Assembly: GCA_937952895.1 (NCBI GenBank) | Contig: CALFYC010000041.1 | Span: forward strand, 1 to 32,456 | Direction of reading: 5' to 3' | DNA from: an uncultured Neisseriaceae bacterium | Lineage (GTDB): Bacteria; Pseudomonadota; Gammaproteobacteria; Burkholderiales; UBA11063 | Length of the DNA stretch: 32,456 bases | In this document: piece after piece, positions 16,419 through 24,222 of the stretch | Numbering within the stretch: position 1 is the first letter of the stretch | Layout of the letters: each line of letters begins with the position of its first letter | The notes under the pieces: generated by a model | What the model saw: only the letters and a program-made list of their open reading frames with translations | The model's database searches: none | What the model was told of the DNA's origin: nothing | Made by a program: the position numbers and the translations under genes

Positions 16419-17811
16419 CCTTTTGCCAATAATTTTACTATTTGCCCTTACTACTAGTTGTGCTTATTTTAGTAAACAACCAAAGCCAGATACACAAGTT
16501 ACCAATAATTGGACTGCTCCTAATCGTAATTTAGGGAATAGTGAAAGTAATCTACCTTATCTTGCTTGGTGGCAAGGGTTTAATGATCCAACTTTAACCA
16601 TGCTTATTGAAAGTGGCATTATTAATAATAATAGCTTAAACATGTCACGTGGGAATATAGAAGCAGCTGAGGGTGAGCTTAAAAAGGTTCAATTTCAATG
16701 GATTCCTGATATAAGCGTAATTCTGGGTTATTCAAATAACCCAGCAACTGGCTTTCCTGGACTATTAGCACTTCTTGCACCTAATTATACATTAAATGTT
16801 TTTAGCCAAATTAAACAACAGAAAAAAGCCGAATACGAATTAGCCGAAGCAAAAGCTGAAGATGATGCAATTAAATTAACTATCGTTACACAAATTAGTG
16901 CTAGTTACTTTACTTATTTAGCTGAAGTTGAACGTAAAGAATTACTTCAAATATTAGCAAATGATATTACTAATTTAGCAAATATTGCAGGCAAAGTTTA
17001 TCAAGGTGGATTAAGTTCAGACATCAATGTGCAAGAGTTGCGATCTCAAGTAAATATGATTCATGGAGAGCAAGAAATAATAGAACATAATATTATTCTA
17101 AGCCGTAACGCAATTCGTTATTTAATCAATCAAAATCCTGGTGAAATAAATACAAGTCAAAAATTTGTAAATTTAAATAATTCAAGTTTAATCCCTGGTC
17201 AATTACCCATAACCGTGCTTGAAAATCGTCCAGATATGCAACAAGCAAAAAACCGTCTTCAGGCATCTAATGAAGGAATTGGTTTAGCTGCAAGCCAATT
17301 ATTACCTACAATTCAATTAGATTTTATTGGTGGACCAGTTGCTGGTAATAATGCGTACCATTTTCCAAACCCAATGACCTTAAATTCAGTTGATTTTAAT
17401 GATCAGTTACTCAAAATTCCAGTATTAAAAGCATCAGCTTTAGGTGAAATTGCAAAAGCTAAAGGTTTGGATAAAGTATCTTATTATAACTATATAAATA
17501 CCTTACAAAAGGTTTTACGTGATACTACTAATGCTTTATCTGCAAATAATCGTTTAACAAATAAATTATTAGAAACTGAATCATCACAAACACATTTAGC
17601 TAAAGCATATGACTTAAATGATAGACTTTATAAGCGAGGCATTCAAAGTTATATGGATACATTAAATAGTAAAATTGCCCTTGATCGAATGAATATCAAT
17701 GTAAATCAAGACAAACTACAGCAATTAATTACTATTGTTAATTTATACCAAGAACTTGCAGGTGGCTATAAAGCACATAAAGAAATTGACAATTCGAAAG
17801 ATAAAAGCTAA
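16405..17811 (+). CDS. Outer-membrane efflux lipoprotein (NodT/OprM family)
   Basis: TolC-like outer-membrane channel of the pump, 468 residues. The signal peptide ends in the lipobox LTTSC with lipidated C19. Two outer-membrane-factor repeats are visible. Family hallmarks include WWQGFNDPTL (about 53-62), KVYQGGLSSDINVQELRSQV (about 197-216), PITVLENRPDMQQAKNRL and the GLAASQLLPTIQLD stretch after it, and LYKRGIQSYMDTLNSK near the end. It overlaps the second FUSC gene by 14 bases and has a GGAG site 9 bases upstream of the ATG. With the adaptor and FUSC genes it completes a self-contained tripartite exporter. The next gene starts after 8 bases but has a metabolic role. Confidence 0.92.
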   Translation: MRKISLLPIILLFALTTSCAYFSKQPKPDTQVTNNWTAPNRNLGNSESNLPYLAWWQGFNDPTLTMLIESGIINNNSLNMSRGNIEAAEGELKKVQFQWIPDISVILGYSNNPATGFPGLLALLAPNYTLNVFSQIKQQKKAEYELAEAKAEDDAIKLTIVTQISASYFTYLAEVERKELLQILANDITNLANIAGKVYQGGLSSDINVQELRSQVNMIHGEQEIIEHNIILSRNAIRYLINQNPGEINTSQKFVNLNNSSLIPGQLPITVLENRPDMQQAKNRLQASNEGIGLAASQLLPTIQLDFIGGPVAGNNAYHFPNPMTLNSVDFNDQLLKIPVLKASALGEIAKAKGLDKVSYYNYINTLQKVLRDTTNALSANNRLTNKLLETESSQTHLAKAYDLNDRLYKRGIQSYMDTLNSKIALDRMNINVNQDKLQQLITIVNLYQELAGGYKAHKEIDNSKDKS

Positions 17812-17819
17812 GACTAATT

Positions 17820-20699
17820 ATGAATAATTTAATTGAGAATTTTAAACAGATACTTATCCAAAATCGATTTAGTGGTGACTTTCATACTGATTATAATAAT
17901 CGTTTATTAAATGCCACAGATAATAGTATTTATGAAGTTACACCAGAGGCCGTTATCCAACCTAAAAATTTTGATGATGTGCAATTAATTTTTAAATTGG
18001 CGAATGAAGAGGAATTCATAACTCTAACCTTCACTGCACGTGGAGGTGGAACTGGCACCAATGGGCAATCCCTCAATAATGGGATTACCATTGATTTTAG
18101 TCGTTATATGGATAAAATTCTTGATTTTAACCCAGAGGAAAAAACTATTACGGTTGAACCTGGAGTTATTCTAACGAATTTAAATCAATTTTTAAAACCT
18201 CATGGCTTATTTTTTGCCCCCCACGTCTCAACTGCAGATAGAGCCACAATTGGCGGAATGATTGCAACTGACGCTGCTGGAAAAGGTTCATTAATTTACG
18301 GAAAGACTTCTGATCATATTTTAAAAACCAAATTTATCTTAGCTAATGGACAAGTTTTAGAAACATCACTAATTAATGAAAACAGTCTAGATCAAACAAT
18401 TATTAATGGTAATGAGACTCAAAAGCTATATAAAAATATTATTGATTTGCTAATTCCAGTCCAAGATGAAATCAATCAAGTATTTCCACCTTTAAAACGT
18501 CCATTATCTGGTTATAATATTAAGAAATGTTATCAAAATAATCAATTTAATTTAAATTACTTAATTGCAGGATCCGAAGGAACATTAGGGATAGTTTCTG
18601 AAGCAACACTTAAATTAATACCAATTCCTAATTATAAGGCACTATTTGTAATTCATTATGAAAGTTTTCATGCAGCACTTAAAGATGCTGAATTTTTAAT
18701 TAAATATAATCCTTTAGCAATTGAAGTTATAGATGAAAAAGTGCAAAAAAGTGCACAAAGTTTACCTAATTGGGAAACTTTAGCCCAACTACTTAACTGT
18801 AAAGATAAAACTTATATATCAAATTTTTTAGAATTAGTTGCAGATAGTGAAACACAATTAGAAGAACAAATTAAAATTTTAGAACGTGATTTAAATTTCA
18901 ATAAAGCTAATTTTGTAGTGATTCGTAATAATTCTCAAATTAATCAGTTATGGTCTATTCGATCACTTGCAGTTGGTCTTGCTGGGAAAATGCCAGGACT
19001 TAAAAAACCCGTTGCATTTATTGAGGATGCGATTGTTCCACCAGAACATTTAGCTAATTTTGTACATGATTTACAAGAATATTTAGAAACTGAAAAATTA
19101 AATTATGCGATGTATGGACATGTTGATGTTGGCTGTATTCATGTAAGGCCCGCACTTAATTTACAAGATCAAAATGAAAGAAATAAAATTCGCCCTATTA
19201 CTGAGATGGTGACTACCCTATTAAATAAGTATCATGGAATTTTATGGGGAGAACATGGTAAAGGTTTTCGGGGTGAATTTGTGCCACAATTATTTGGGCC
19301 TGTTTTATATAAAGTATTATGCCAAATTAAAACACTTTTTGATCCATTGAATCGTTTAAACCCAGGCAAATTAACTCATCCAGATGGTTTAGCCTTAACT
19401 AAAATTGAAAATGTACCTATGCGCGGACAATTTGATCAAGTAATTGAAAAACCATTACAGGAGTATTTCGATCCAGCAATCTTATGTAATGGAAATGGTG
19501 CATGCTTTAATCAAGAACAAACGAATGTTATGTGCCCATCTTATAAAGTAACAAAAGATCGAATCCATTCACCAAAGGGGCGCGCAATGCTCACTAAAGA
19601 ATGGCTTCGACATATTTCGACAAAATCAAATAAAGCATCAGAGTTAGCCCAAATTACATTTGAAGCAATGGATGGATGTTTAAATTGTAAAGGATGTGTG
19701 GGTAAATGCCCAACTCAAGTTAGTATTCCCGAACTTAGAAGTAAATTTCTTGATAAATACCATAATGAATTTAAAAGACGTAATTTAAAAGAAATACTTT
19801 TAGGCTATATTGAACATATCATACCTGTAATGGCTAAATTTCCATCTCTAAGTAATATCCTTATACATGATAAATTAGTCAGTAAATTGGGTTTATCTAG
19901 ATTGCCTAAATTTAATACAGCTAAATCTTTATTGAGCATAGTAAAAGAACTAAATACTCCAATATATAAAGATAGATCTCAAATTAAAGATTTATCAGAA
20001 AAATCTCTAGTGATTTTTATTGATCCATTTATCGGTTTTTTTAATGATAAAGTATTAATTGCAACTATAGAAGCATGTCGCTTGATTGGCTATAAGCCTT
20101 TAGTAATTTACCCAATTCCAACTGGTAAGGCTTTGATTGTTGGTGGATTTTTAAAAAAATTCAAACTAAATAGCAAGAAAATTAGTAATCTATTTGAACC
20201 ATTATTTGCTGCAAATATCCCGATTATTAGCCTAGAAAACACTATCACTTTAATGTTTCGTGATGAAATGAAGAAATTTGGACATTCATTAACAACTAGA
20301 GTTTTAACTTTGGCTGAATTTTTTAAGTTAAATTTAGATAAATTCGACCAAATCAAGCAAAATAATGCTATTACAGAATTTCGTTTATTACCCCACTGTA
20401 CAGAACAAGCTATTTTGCCAAGTGAAGCGAATAACTGGAAAGATATTTTTTCTCATTTAGGTTTAACTTTAGATATTAAAAATATAGGTTGTTGTGGGAT
20501 GGCTGGAACTTATGGATATCAAACTAAACATCAGGAAAATTCAAAGAAATTATTTAAATCACATTGGCAAAATGCTATAATCTCTAATACTCTAGCTACT
20601 GGATTTTCATGTCGTTGCCAAGTACAAGAGCAAATAAACCAAGTAATTAATCATCCAGTAGAAATTTTATATCAACAATTAAGTAATTTAACTGCTTAA
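17820..20699 (+). CDS. ydiJ: YdiJ-type FAD/4Fe-4S D-2-hydroxyacid dehydrogenase (probable D-2-hydroxyglutarate dehydrogenase)
   Basis: Large flavo-iron-sulfur oxidoreductase of 959 residues (E. coli YdiJ is 1018). Domain order: FAD-binding type 4 domain at about 35-260, with ARGGGTGTNGQ (73-83) and GGMIATDAAGKGS; FAD-oxidase C-terminal domain with HVDVGCIHVRP and GEHGKGFRGEF to about 525; ferredoxin-like clusters with C556, C562 and C572, and the motif C620-x2-C623-x2-C626-x3-C630-P; then a CCG domain with LLPHCTEQA and IGCCGMAGTYG. Electrons probably go to quinone or another carrier. YdiJ-like enzymes have been associated with D-2-hydroxyglutarate, and relatives act on D-lactate or glycolate. 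The SerA-containing gene 26 bases downstream favours D-2-hydroxyglutarate, a known SerA product. The call on substrate is inference. Confidence 0.85.
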   Translation: MNNLIENFKQILIQNRFSGDFHTDYNNRLLNATDNSIYEVTPEAVIQPKNFDDVQLIFKLANEEEFITLTFTARGGGTGTNGQSLNNGITIDFSRYMDKILDFNPEEKTITVEPGVILTNLNQFLKPHGLFFAPHVSTADRATIGGMIATDAAGKGSLIYGKTSDHILKTKFILANGQVLETSLINENSLDQTIINGNETQKLYKNIIDLLIPVQDEINQVFPPLKRPLSGYNIKKCYQNNQFNLNYLIAGSEGTLGIVSEATLKLIPIPNYKALFVIHYESFHAALKDAEFLIKYNPLAIEVIDEKVQKSAQSLPNWETLAQLLNCKDKTYISNFLELVADSETQLEEQIKILERDLNFNKANFVVIRNNSQINQLWSIRSLAVGLAGKMPGLKKPVAFIEDAIVPPEHLANFVHDLQEYLETEKLNYAMYGHVDVGCIHVRPALNLQDQNERNKIRPITEMVTTLLNKYHGILWGEHGKGFRGEFVPQLFGPVLYKVLCQIKTLFDPLNRLNPGKLTHPDGLALTKIENVPMRGQFDQVIEKPLQEYFDPAILCNGNGACFNQEQTNVMCPSYKVTKDRIHSPKGRAMLTKEWLRHISTKSNKASELAQITFEAMDGCLNCKGCVGKCPTQVSIPELRSKFLDKYHNEFKRRNLKEILLGYIEHIIPVMAKFPSLSNILIHDKLVSKLGLSRLPKFNTAKSLLSIVKELNTPIYKDRSQIKDLSEKSLVIFIDPFIGFFNDKVLIATIEACRLIGYKPLVIYPIPTGKALIVGGFLKKFKLNSKKISNLFEPLFAANIPIISLENTITLMFRDEMKKFGHSLTTRVLTLAEFFKLNLDKFDQIKQNNAITEFRLLPHCTEQAILPSEANNWKDIFSHLGLTLDIKNIGCCGMAGTYGYQTKHQENSKKLFKSHWQNAIISNTLATGFSCRCQVQEQINQVINHPVEILYQQLSNLTA

Positions 20700-20725
20700 A
20701 AGAAGCTTATATTTAAGGTAAAGTA

Positions 20726-22621
20726 ATGAAAGATAAATTTTTAATAATCGATTTTGATAGCACTTTTATCCAAGTAGAAGCAGCAGATGAATTAGCGGCA
20801 ATTACATTAAAAGATAGTCCAGATGCTGAAACAATTCTAAATAAATTCAAACAAATTACTAATCAAGGAATGGATGGTTCAATATCTCTTTATGATAGCC
20901 TTATGTCACGAATAAAATTATTAGATATTACCCAAACAAATATAGACAAACTAATTGTAAAATTAAATAGCAAGATATCAAAATCATTTACTCGAAATGC
21001 AAAATTTATTGAACAAAATGCAAAAAACATTTATATTGTCTCTAGTGGCTTTAAAGAATATATTCTACCCATTGTAACTCAATTTGGGATAGACCCTAAA
21101 CATGTATTAGCAAATACTTTCAAGTATGATGATAAAAATAATATCATTGGCTTTGATGAGACTAATCCATTATGTCAAAATCATGGCAAAGTTAAGGTAG
21201 TCGAAGACTTAAAATTAATTGGTGAAATCTTAGTTATTGGCGATGGTTATACTGATTATGAAATTCGTCAAGCAAATATTGCAACTAAATTTTATGCTTT
21301 TACTGAAAATGTTGAACGAACTAAAGTAATTGCGAAAGCCGATCATGTAATTAAAAGTTTTGATGAATTTTTATACCTTAATCATTTACCAATGGCTACA
21401 TCTTACCCCAAAAGCAAAATTAAAATTCTTCTTTTAGAAAATGTTCACTCTCAAGCAATTGAATTATTAAAACAAGATGGGTTTGATGTTGAAAGCTATA
21501 AAGGTGGTCTTAATGAAGATGAGCTTTGTGAAAAAATAAAAGGAGTTTCAGTTTTAGGAATTAGATCTAAAACTGAAGTTACCAAAAAAGTTTTAGATAA
21601 TGCAGATCACTTACTTGCCATAGGGGCATTCTGTATTGGCACCAATCAAATTGATTGCAAAAGCGCAAGTAAAAAAGGTATTAGTGTCTTTAATGCTCCA
21701 TATAGTAATACTCGAAGTGTAGTTGAACTAGTAATTGGTGAAATTATTATCTTATTAAGAAATGTTATTACGAAAAATGCCGCGCTTCATCAAGGCAAAT
21801 GGGATAAATCAGCCAATAATAGTTTTGAAGTTCGTGGTAAAAAATTAGGTATTATTGGCTATGGCAATATAGGAGCACAATTATCTGTATTAGCAGAAGC
21901 ACTTGGAATGCAGGTTTTTTACTATGATATCATTGAGAAATTACAACTTGGCAATGCTAAGAAATGTAACACATTAAAGGAGTTACTCGAAATTTCAGAT
22001 ATCATAACTATTCATGTTGATGGTAGAGATGATAATAAACATTTTATTGATCATGCTGAATTTAATCTTATGAAAGATAAAGTAATATTTTTAAATTTAA
22101 GTCGTGGACATATTGTAAATCTGGATGCACTCGTTGATAACCTAAAATCTGGCAAAATTTTAGGTGCTGCAATTGATGTATTTCCATATGAACCAAAAGA
22201 TAATAAGGAAGAATTTATTAATGAATTACGTCAATTTGAAAATGTAATCTTAACCCCACATATTGGTGGTAGCACCGAAGAAGCACAATTAAATATTGGG
22301 GATTTTGTTGCACATAGGATGATGAACTATATTAACTCTGGCGATTCAACTCAAAGTATAAATTTGCCCAATATCCAATTGCCTGAACTTAAAAATGCTC
22401 ACCGTATCATTCATTTACACGAAAATGTCCCAGGAATTTTGGCACAAATAAACCAAGTGCTGGCCAATCACAAAATTAATTTAACAGGACAATATCTTAA
22501 AACAAATGAACAAGTAGGTTATGTTATTAGTGATATAGAAGCGCAAAATATTGATGAAAAAACTATTTTAACTGAGTTAAGACAAATTGAGTATACGATC
22601 AAAACACGTATTTTATATTAA
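20726..22621 (+). CDS. Bifunctional phosphoserine phosphatase / D-3-phosphoglycerate dehydrogenase fusion (SerB-SerA)
   Basis: One 631-residue chain with the first and last enzymes of serine synthesis. Residues 1-217 are a HAD-IB phosphatase: DFDST with D9 and D11, the conserved E18 and DELA after it, SSGF (106-109), K155 and GDGYTD (172-177). Residues 231-631 are an E. coli-type SerA: AIGAFCIGTNQID (298-310), Rossmann GYGNIG (378-383), R460 in NLSRG, E489 in FPYEP and H512 in TPHIGG. A C-terminal ACT domain (about 560-631, HENVPGILAQIN) probably gives serine feedback inhibition. All expected catalytic residues are present. Only SerC is missing for the full pathway. An AAGG site precedes the ATG, and a terminator follows the stop. 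Confidence 0.93.
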   Translation: MKDKFLIIDFDSTFIQVEAADELAAITLKDSPDAETILNKFKQITNQGMDGSISLYDSLMSRIKLLDITQTNIDKLIVKLNSKISKSFTRNAKFIEQNAKNIYIVSSGFKEYILPIVTQFGIDPKHVLANTFKYDDKNNIIGFDETNPLCQNHGKVKVVEDLKLIGEILVIGDGYTDYEIRQANIATKFYAFTENVERTKVIAKADHVIKSFDEFLYLNHLPMATSYPKSKIKILLLENVHSQAIELLKQDGFDVESYKGGLNEDELCEKIKGVSVLGIRSKTEVTKKVLDNADHLLAIGAFCIGTNQIDCKSASKKGISVFNAPYSNTRSVVELVIGEIIILLRNVITKNAALHQGKWDKSANNSFEVRGKKLGIIGYGNIGAQLSVLAEALGMQVFYYDIIEKLQLGNAKKCNTLKELLEISDIITIHVDGRDDNKHFIDHAEFNLMKDKVIFLNLSRGHIVNLDALVDNLKSGKILGAAIDVFPYEPKDNKEEFINELRQFENVILTPHIGGSTEEAQLNIGDFVAHRMMNYINSGDSTQSINLPNIQLPELKNAHRIIHLHENVPGILAQINQVLANHKINLTGQYLKTNEQVGYVISDIEAQNIDEKTILTELRQIEYTIKTRILY

Positions 22622-22639
22622 AATTATTTTATAAATGAT

Positions 22640-22676
22640 AAGGAACTTTGGTTAGAGAAATCAAAAGTTCCCTTTT
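22640..22676 (+). terminator. Rho-independent terminator after serB-serA
   Basis: GGAACTTT (22642-22649) pairs with AAAGTTCC (22664-22671), extended by AA/TT across one bulged C, with a 14-base loop and then CTTTTATTT. It marks the end of the transcript that includes ydiJ and the fusion gene. Confidence 0.75.
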
Positions 22677-22987
22677 ATTTATATATTGATAATATTATTG
22701 GCTATTTGCGTATATTATTAATAATTACCATTTGCTTTAAGCTGTTCATTTATTTGCTGTTGACATACTCATCAAATCAATTCTGATATCTTGGGACTAT
22801 AATTGATAATAAAACTCACCGTTTATTAATCATCATTATAATAACACTATTCATTATACTTATCCCAAAATTTTGCTTTTATTAGATCTATGTTTTAGGA
22901 GTTGATTTATTGGACCACTTACTAATAAATATTTTATTAGTAAGATGGTACTTAACTATTTATAAATTATTACTAAAGGCTGACAGA
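22677..22987. other. AT-rich convergent intergenic region with a long hairpin
   Basis: This stretch lies between the serB-serA terminator and the 3' end of the convergent secreted-protein gene. It contains a promoter-like TTGACA-N18-TGATAT on the plus strand (22760-22789), an AGGAG site (22897-22901) before a 28-codon frame, and a perfect 12-bp inverted repeat (22918-22944). No recognisable gene is present. Confidence 0.5.
22918..22944. repeat. Perfect 12-bp inverted repeat with a 3-base loop
   Basis: Arm CTTACTAATAAA, loop TAT, then the exact reverse complement. The stem can extend four more pairs (ACCA/TGGT) past one bulge. It lies 43 bases beyond the 3' end of the minus-strand secreted-protein gene and could be its transcript-end hairpin. 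However, neither strand has a T-run after the stem. Confidence 0.6.
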
Positions 22988-23443
22988 CTATTCTGATACC
23001 GTAATATCACCACCATTTTCAGAATTAAATTGAATATTTGTCAAAGCTGCCCCATTCCATTTTAAATCAGTACATGTATCAGCTTTGGAATTATTATACA
23101 CAAACCCACCACCAATACTATTGGTTGCCAAGAATCCAGTTCCAGATATAGTATTTGCTGATGAAGTATAATCTATATCAACAGATCCTTTTGCTGGGAT
23201 AGTACAAGGACCATTTTTAGGAATTCCATGATCTATAGTACTTCCTGGGCATTGAGATGGGGACAAATTTTTGAAATACACATTTCCTTCATCTGATCCA
23301 GCCGTAGAATCAGGAATAAATCCAATTATTAACGACTCATTGGATAAATTACTAATCTTTGCTTTACAAGTTGCATAACTTATTAGCGGCAAATTTAGTA
23401 ATATAATAACTATAAACAATGGGGTTTTTAGCCATTTTTGCAT
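22988..23443 (-). CDS. Small secreted protein of unknown function, copy A
   Basis: 151-residue protein with a clear signal peptide (basic QKWLK, a hydrophobic core, LISYA cleavage site), so the mature protein of about 126 residues is periplasmic or extracellular. It is a paralog of the next upstream gene: both share LLNLPLISYA, IGFIPD and SPSQCPGSTID, then GIPKNGPCTI. Three cysteines (in SQCPG, GPCTI and a C before LKW/LSW) are common to both; this copy has one more just after the cleavage site (TCKAK). The glycine- and beta-rich composition suggests a beta-sandwich. A ribosome-binding site AAAGGAAT precedes the ATG in the same arrangement as copy B. I recognise no family. The adjacent chitinase suggests, but does not prove, a role in binding or degrading polymers. 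Confidence 0.75.
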   Translation of the reverse strand: MQKWLKTPLFIVIILLNLPLISYATCKAKISNLSNESLIIGFIPDSTAGSDEGNVYFKNLSPSQCPGSTIDHGIPKNGPCTIPAKGSVDIDYTSSANTISGTGFLATNSIGGGFVYNNSKADTCTDLKWNGAALTNIQFNSENGGDITVSE

Positions 23444-23511
23444 TATATAATTCCTTTAAATATTTAATTTTGAAACATTATATGAGAAGATAAAATTCTA
23501 TTTTGATAAAG

Positions 23512-23964
23512 TTAGTTATTCTCAGTTATTGTAATACTTCCTAGACTTGAAGAGTTTATCTCAACACCAGGAAGAATTCCATGATTCCACGATAAGGTTG
23601 GACAAGGATCCTCACCATTTGTTAAATATGAAAATGTATAAGCAAAGTTATTGTTTGAAATAAAACCACCACCCCTAGACATATCATCTGTATAATGTAT
23701 AGTAACTTTTTGACCTGCTAATATAGTACATGGGCCATTTTTAGGAATTCCATTATCTATAGTACTTCCCGGACATTGAGATGGAGATATGTCATAAAAA
23801 TATATATTACCAAGATCACTAGACCAAGAAACGTCAGGGATAAACCCAATTACCACAGATTGATTTGATGAATTATTAATAGTTGCATTGCCGTTTGCAT
23901 AACTAATTAGCGGCAAATTTAATAAAGTGACTATAACTAACGAAGCTTTTATTCGTTTATGCAT
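23512..23964 (-). CDS. Small secreted protein of unknown function, copy B
   Basis: 150-residue paralog of copy A, about half identical by eye over its length. The signal peptide (HKRIKASLVIVTLLNLPLIS, then YA) leaves a mature protein starting NGNATINN. It contains the shared SPSQCPGSTID and GIPKNGPCTI core and the C-terminal DPCPTLSWNHG stretch. Cysteine spacing matches copy A except that the N-terminal extra cysteine is absent. It is the first gene after a strong divergent promoter (24042-24070), and copy A follows after 68 bases, so both may share one transcript. It may be coregulated with the GH18 lipoprotein on the other strand. No known family is recognised. Confidence 0.75.
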   Translation of the reverse strand: MHKRIKASLVIVTLLNLPLISYANGNATINNSSNQSVVIGFIPDVSWSSDLGNIYFYDISPSQCPGSTIDNGIPKNGPCTILAGQKVTIHYTDDMSRGGGFISNNNFAYTFSYLTNGEDPCPTLSWNHGILPGVEINSSSLGSITITENN

Positions 23965-24041
23965 TATAAAATTCCTTCTATATATTGAATTAAGTTCAAA
24001 TTTAATTGTTAACTTTAGCTTACTTTGATTATGAAGAGACG

Positions 24042-24070
24042 ATTATAGTTACTTTAAAATAGTTTAACAA
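24042..24070 (-). promoter_or_regulatory. Sigma70-type promoter for the secreted-protein pair
   Basis: Read on the minus strand: TTGTTA, 17-base spacer, perfect TATAAT. The predicted start lies about 70 bases before the ATG of copy B. Its -35 hexamer directly abuts the inverted repeat at 24071-24097. Confidence 0.65.
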
Positions 24071-24097
24071 GATAAGATTTTTGGTTTAAATCTTATC
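24071..24097. promoter_or_regulatory. Inverted repeat between divergent promoters, candidate operator
   Basis: GATAAGATTT and its exact reverse complement AAATCTTATC are separated by 7 bases (TTGGTTT). Centre-to-centre spacing is 17 bases, less than two helical turns. It lies between two back-to-back promoters, touching the -35 of the minus-strand one and about 22 bases upstream of the plus-strand -35. A terminator role is unlikely because no gene ends here. It suits a dimeric regulator site. Confidence 0.55.
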
Positions 24098-24111
24098 CCT
24101 AAATATTTAGG
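24098..24111. promoter_or_regulatory. 14-bp perfect palindrome next to the inverted repeat
   Basis: CCTAAATATTTAGG is a perfect palindrome immediately adjoining the inverted repeat and ending 8 bases before the plus-strand TTGACA. It may be a second protein-binding site for chitinase control. Confidence 0.45.
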
Positions 24112-24119
24112 TTTAAGAT

Positions 24120-24149
24120 TTGACATAACCACACCTATTATGCTATTAT
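24120..24149 (+). promoter_or_regulatory. Consensus-like sigma70 promoter of the GH18 lipoprotein gene
   Basis: Perfect TTGACA, 18-base spacer, then TATTAT with an extended -10 TGC directly before it. The predicted start is about 66 bases ahead of the GTG start. A second TATAAT lies at 24153-24158 and is an alternative -10. Confidence 0.65.
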
Positions 24150-24222
24150 TGATATAATAAAATAACTATACTTGTTAGCTATTTTTAGGATTTTATCTGA
24201 ATTTGCTATTAGGGGAATTATC

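Noticed and set aside
20108..20356. 82-codon minus-strand frame inside ydiJ
   Set aside because: Antisense shadow in AT-rich coding sequence.
17820..20699. ydiJ-type gene as a fourth component of the efflux operon
   Set aside because: The 8-base spacing suggests cotranscription, but its domains are those of a flavo-iron-sulfur dehydrogenase, and the functional partner is more likely the SerB-SerA gene downstream.
22988..23964. The secreted pair as AA10 lytic polysaccharide monooxygenases next to a chitinase
   Set aside because: AA10 enzymes need a histidine at the mature N terminus; the mature proteins begin after LISYA with Thr or Asn and lack the histidine brace.
24172..24222. Upstream TTG start extending the chitinase by 17 residues
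   Set aside because: The extension would destroy the lipoprotein signal layout; the GTG at 24223 has AGGGGA at proper distance and gives a normal signal peptide.
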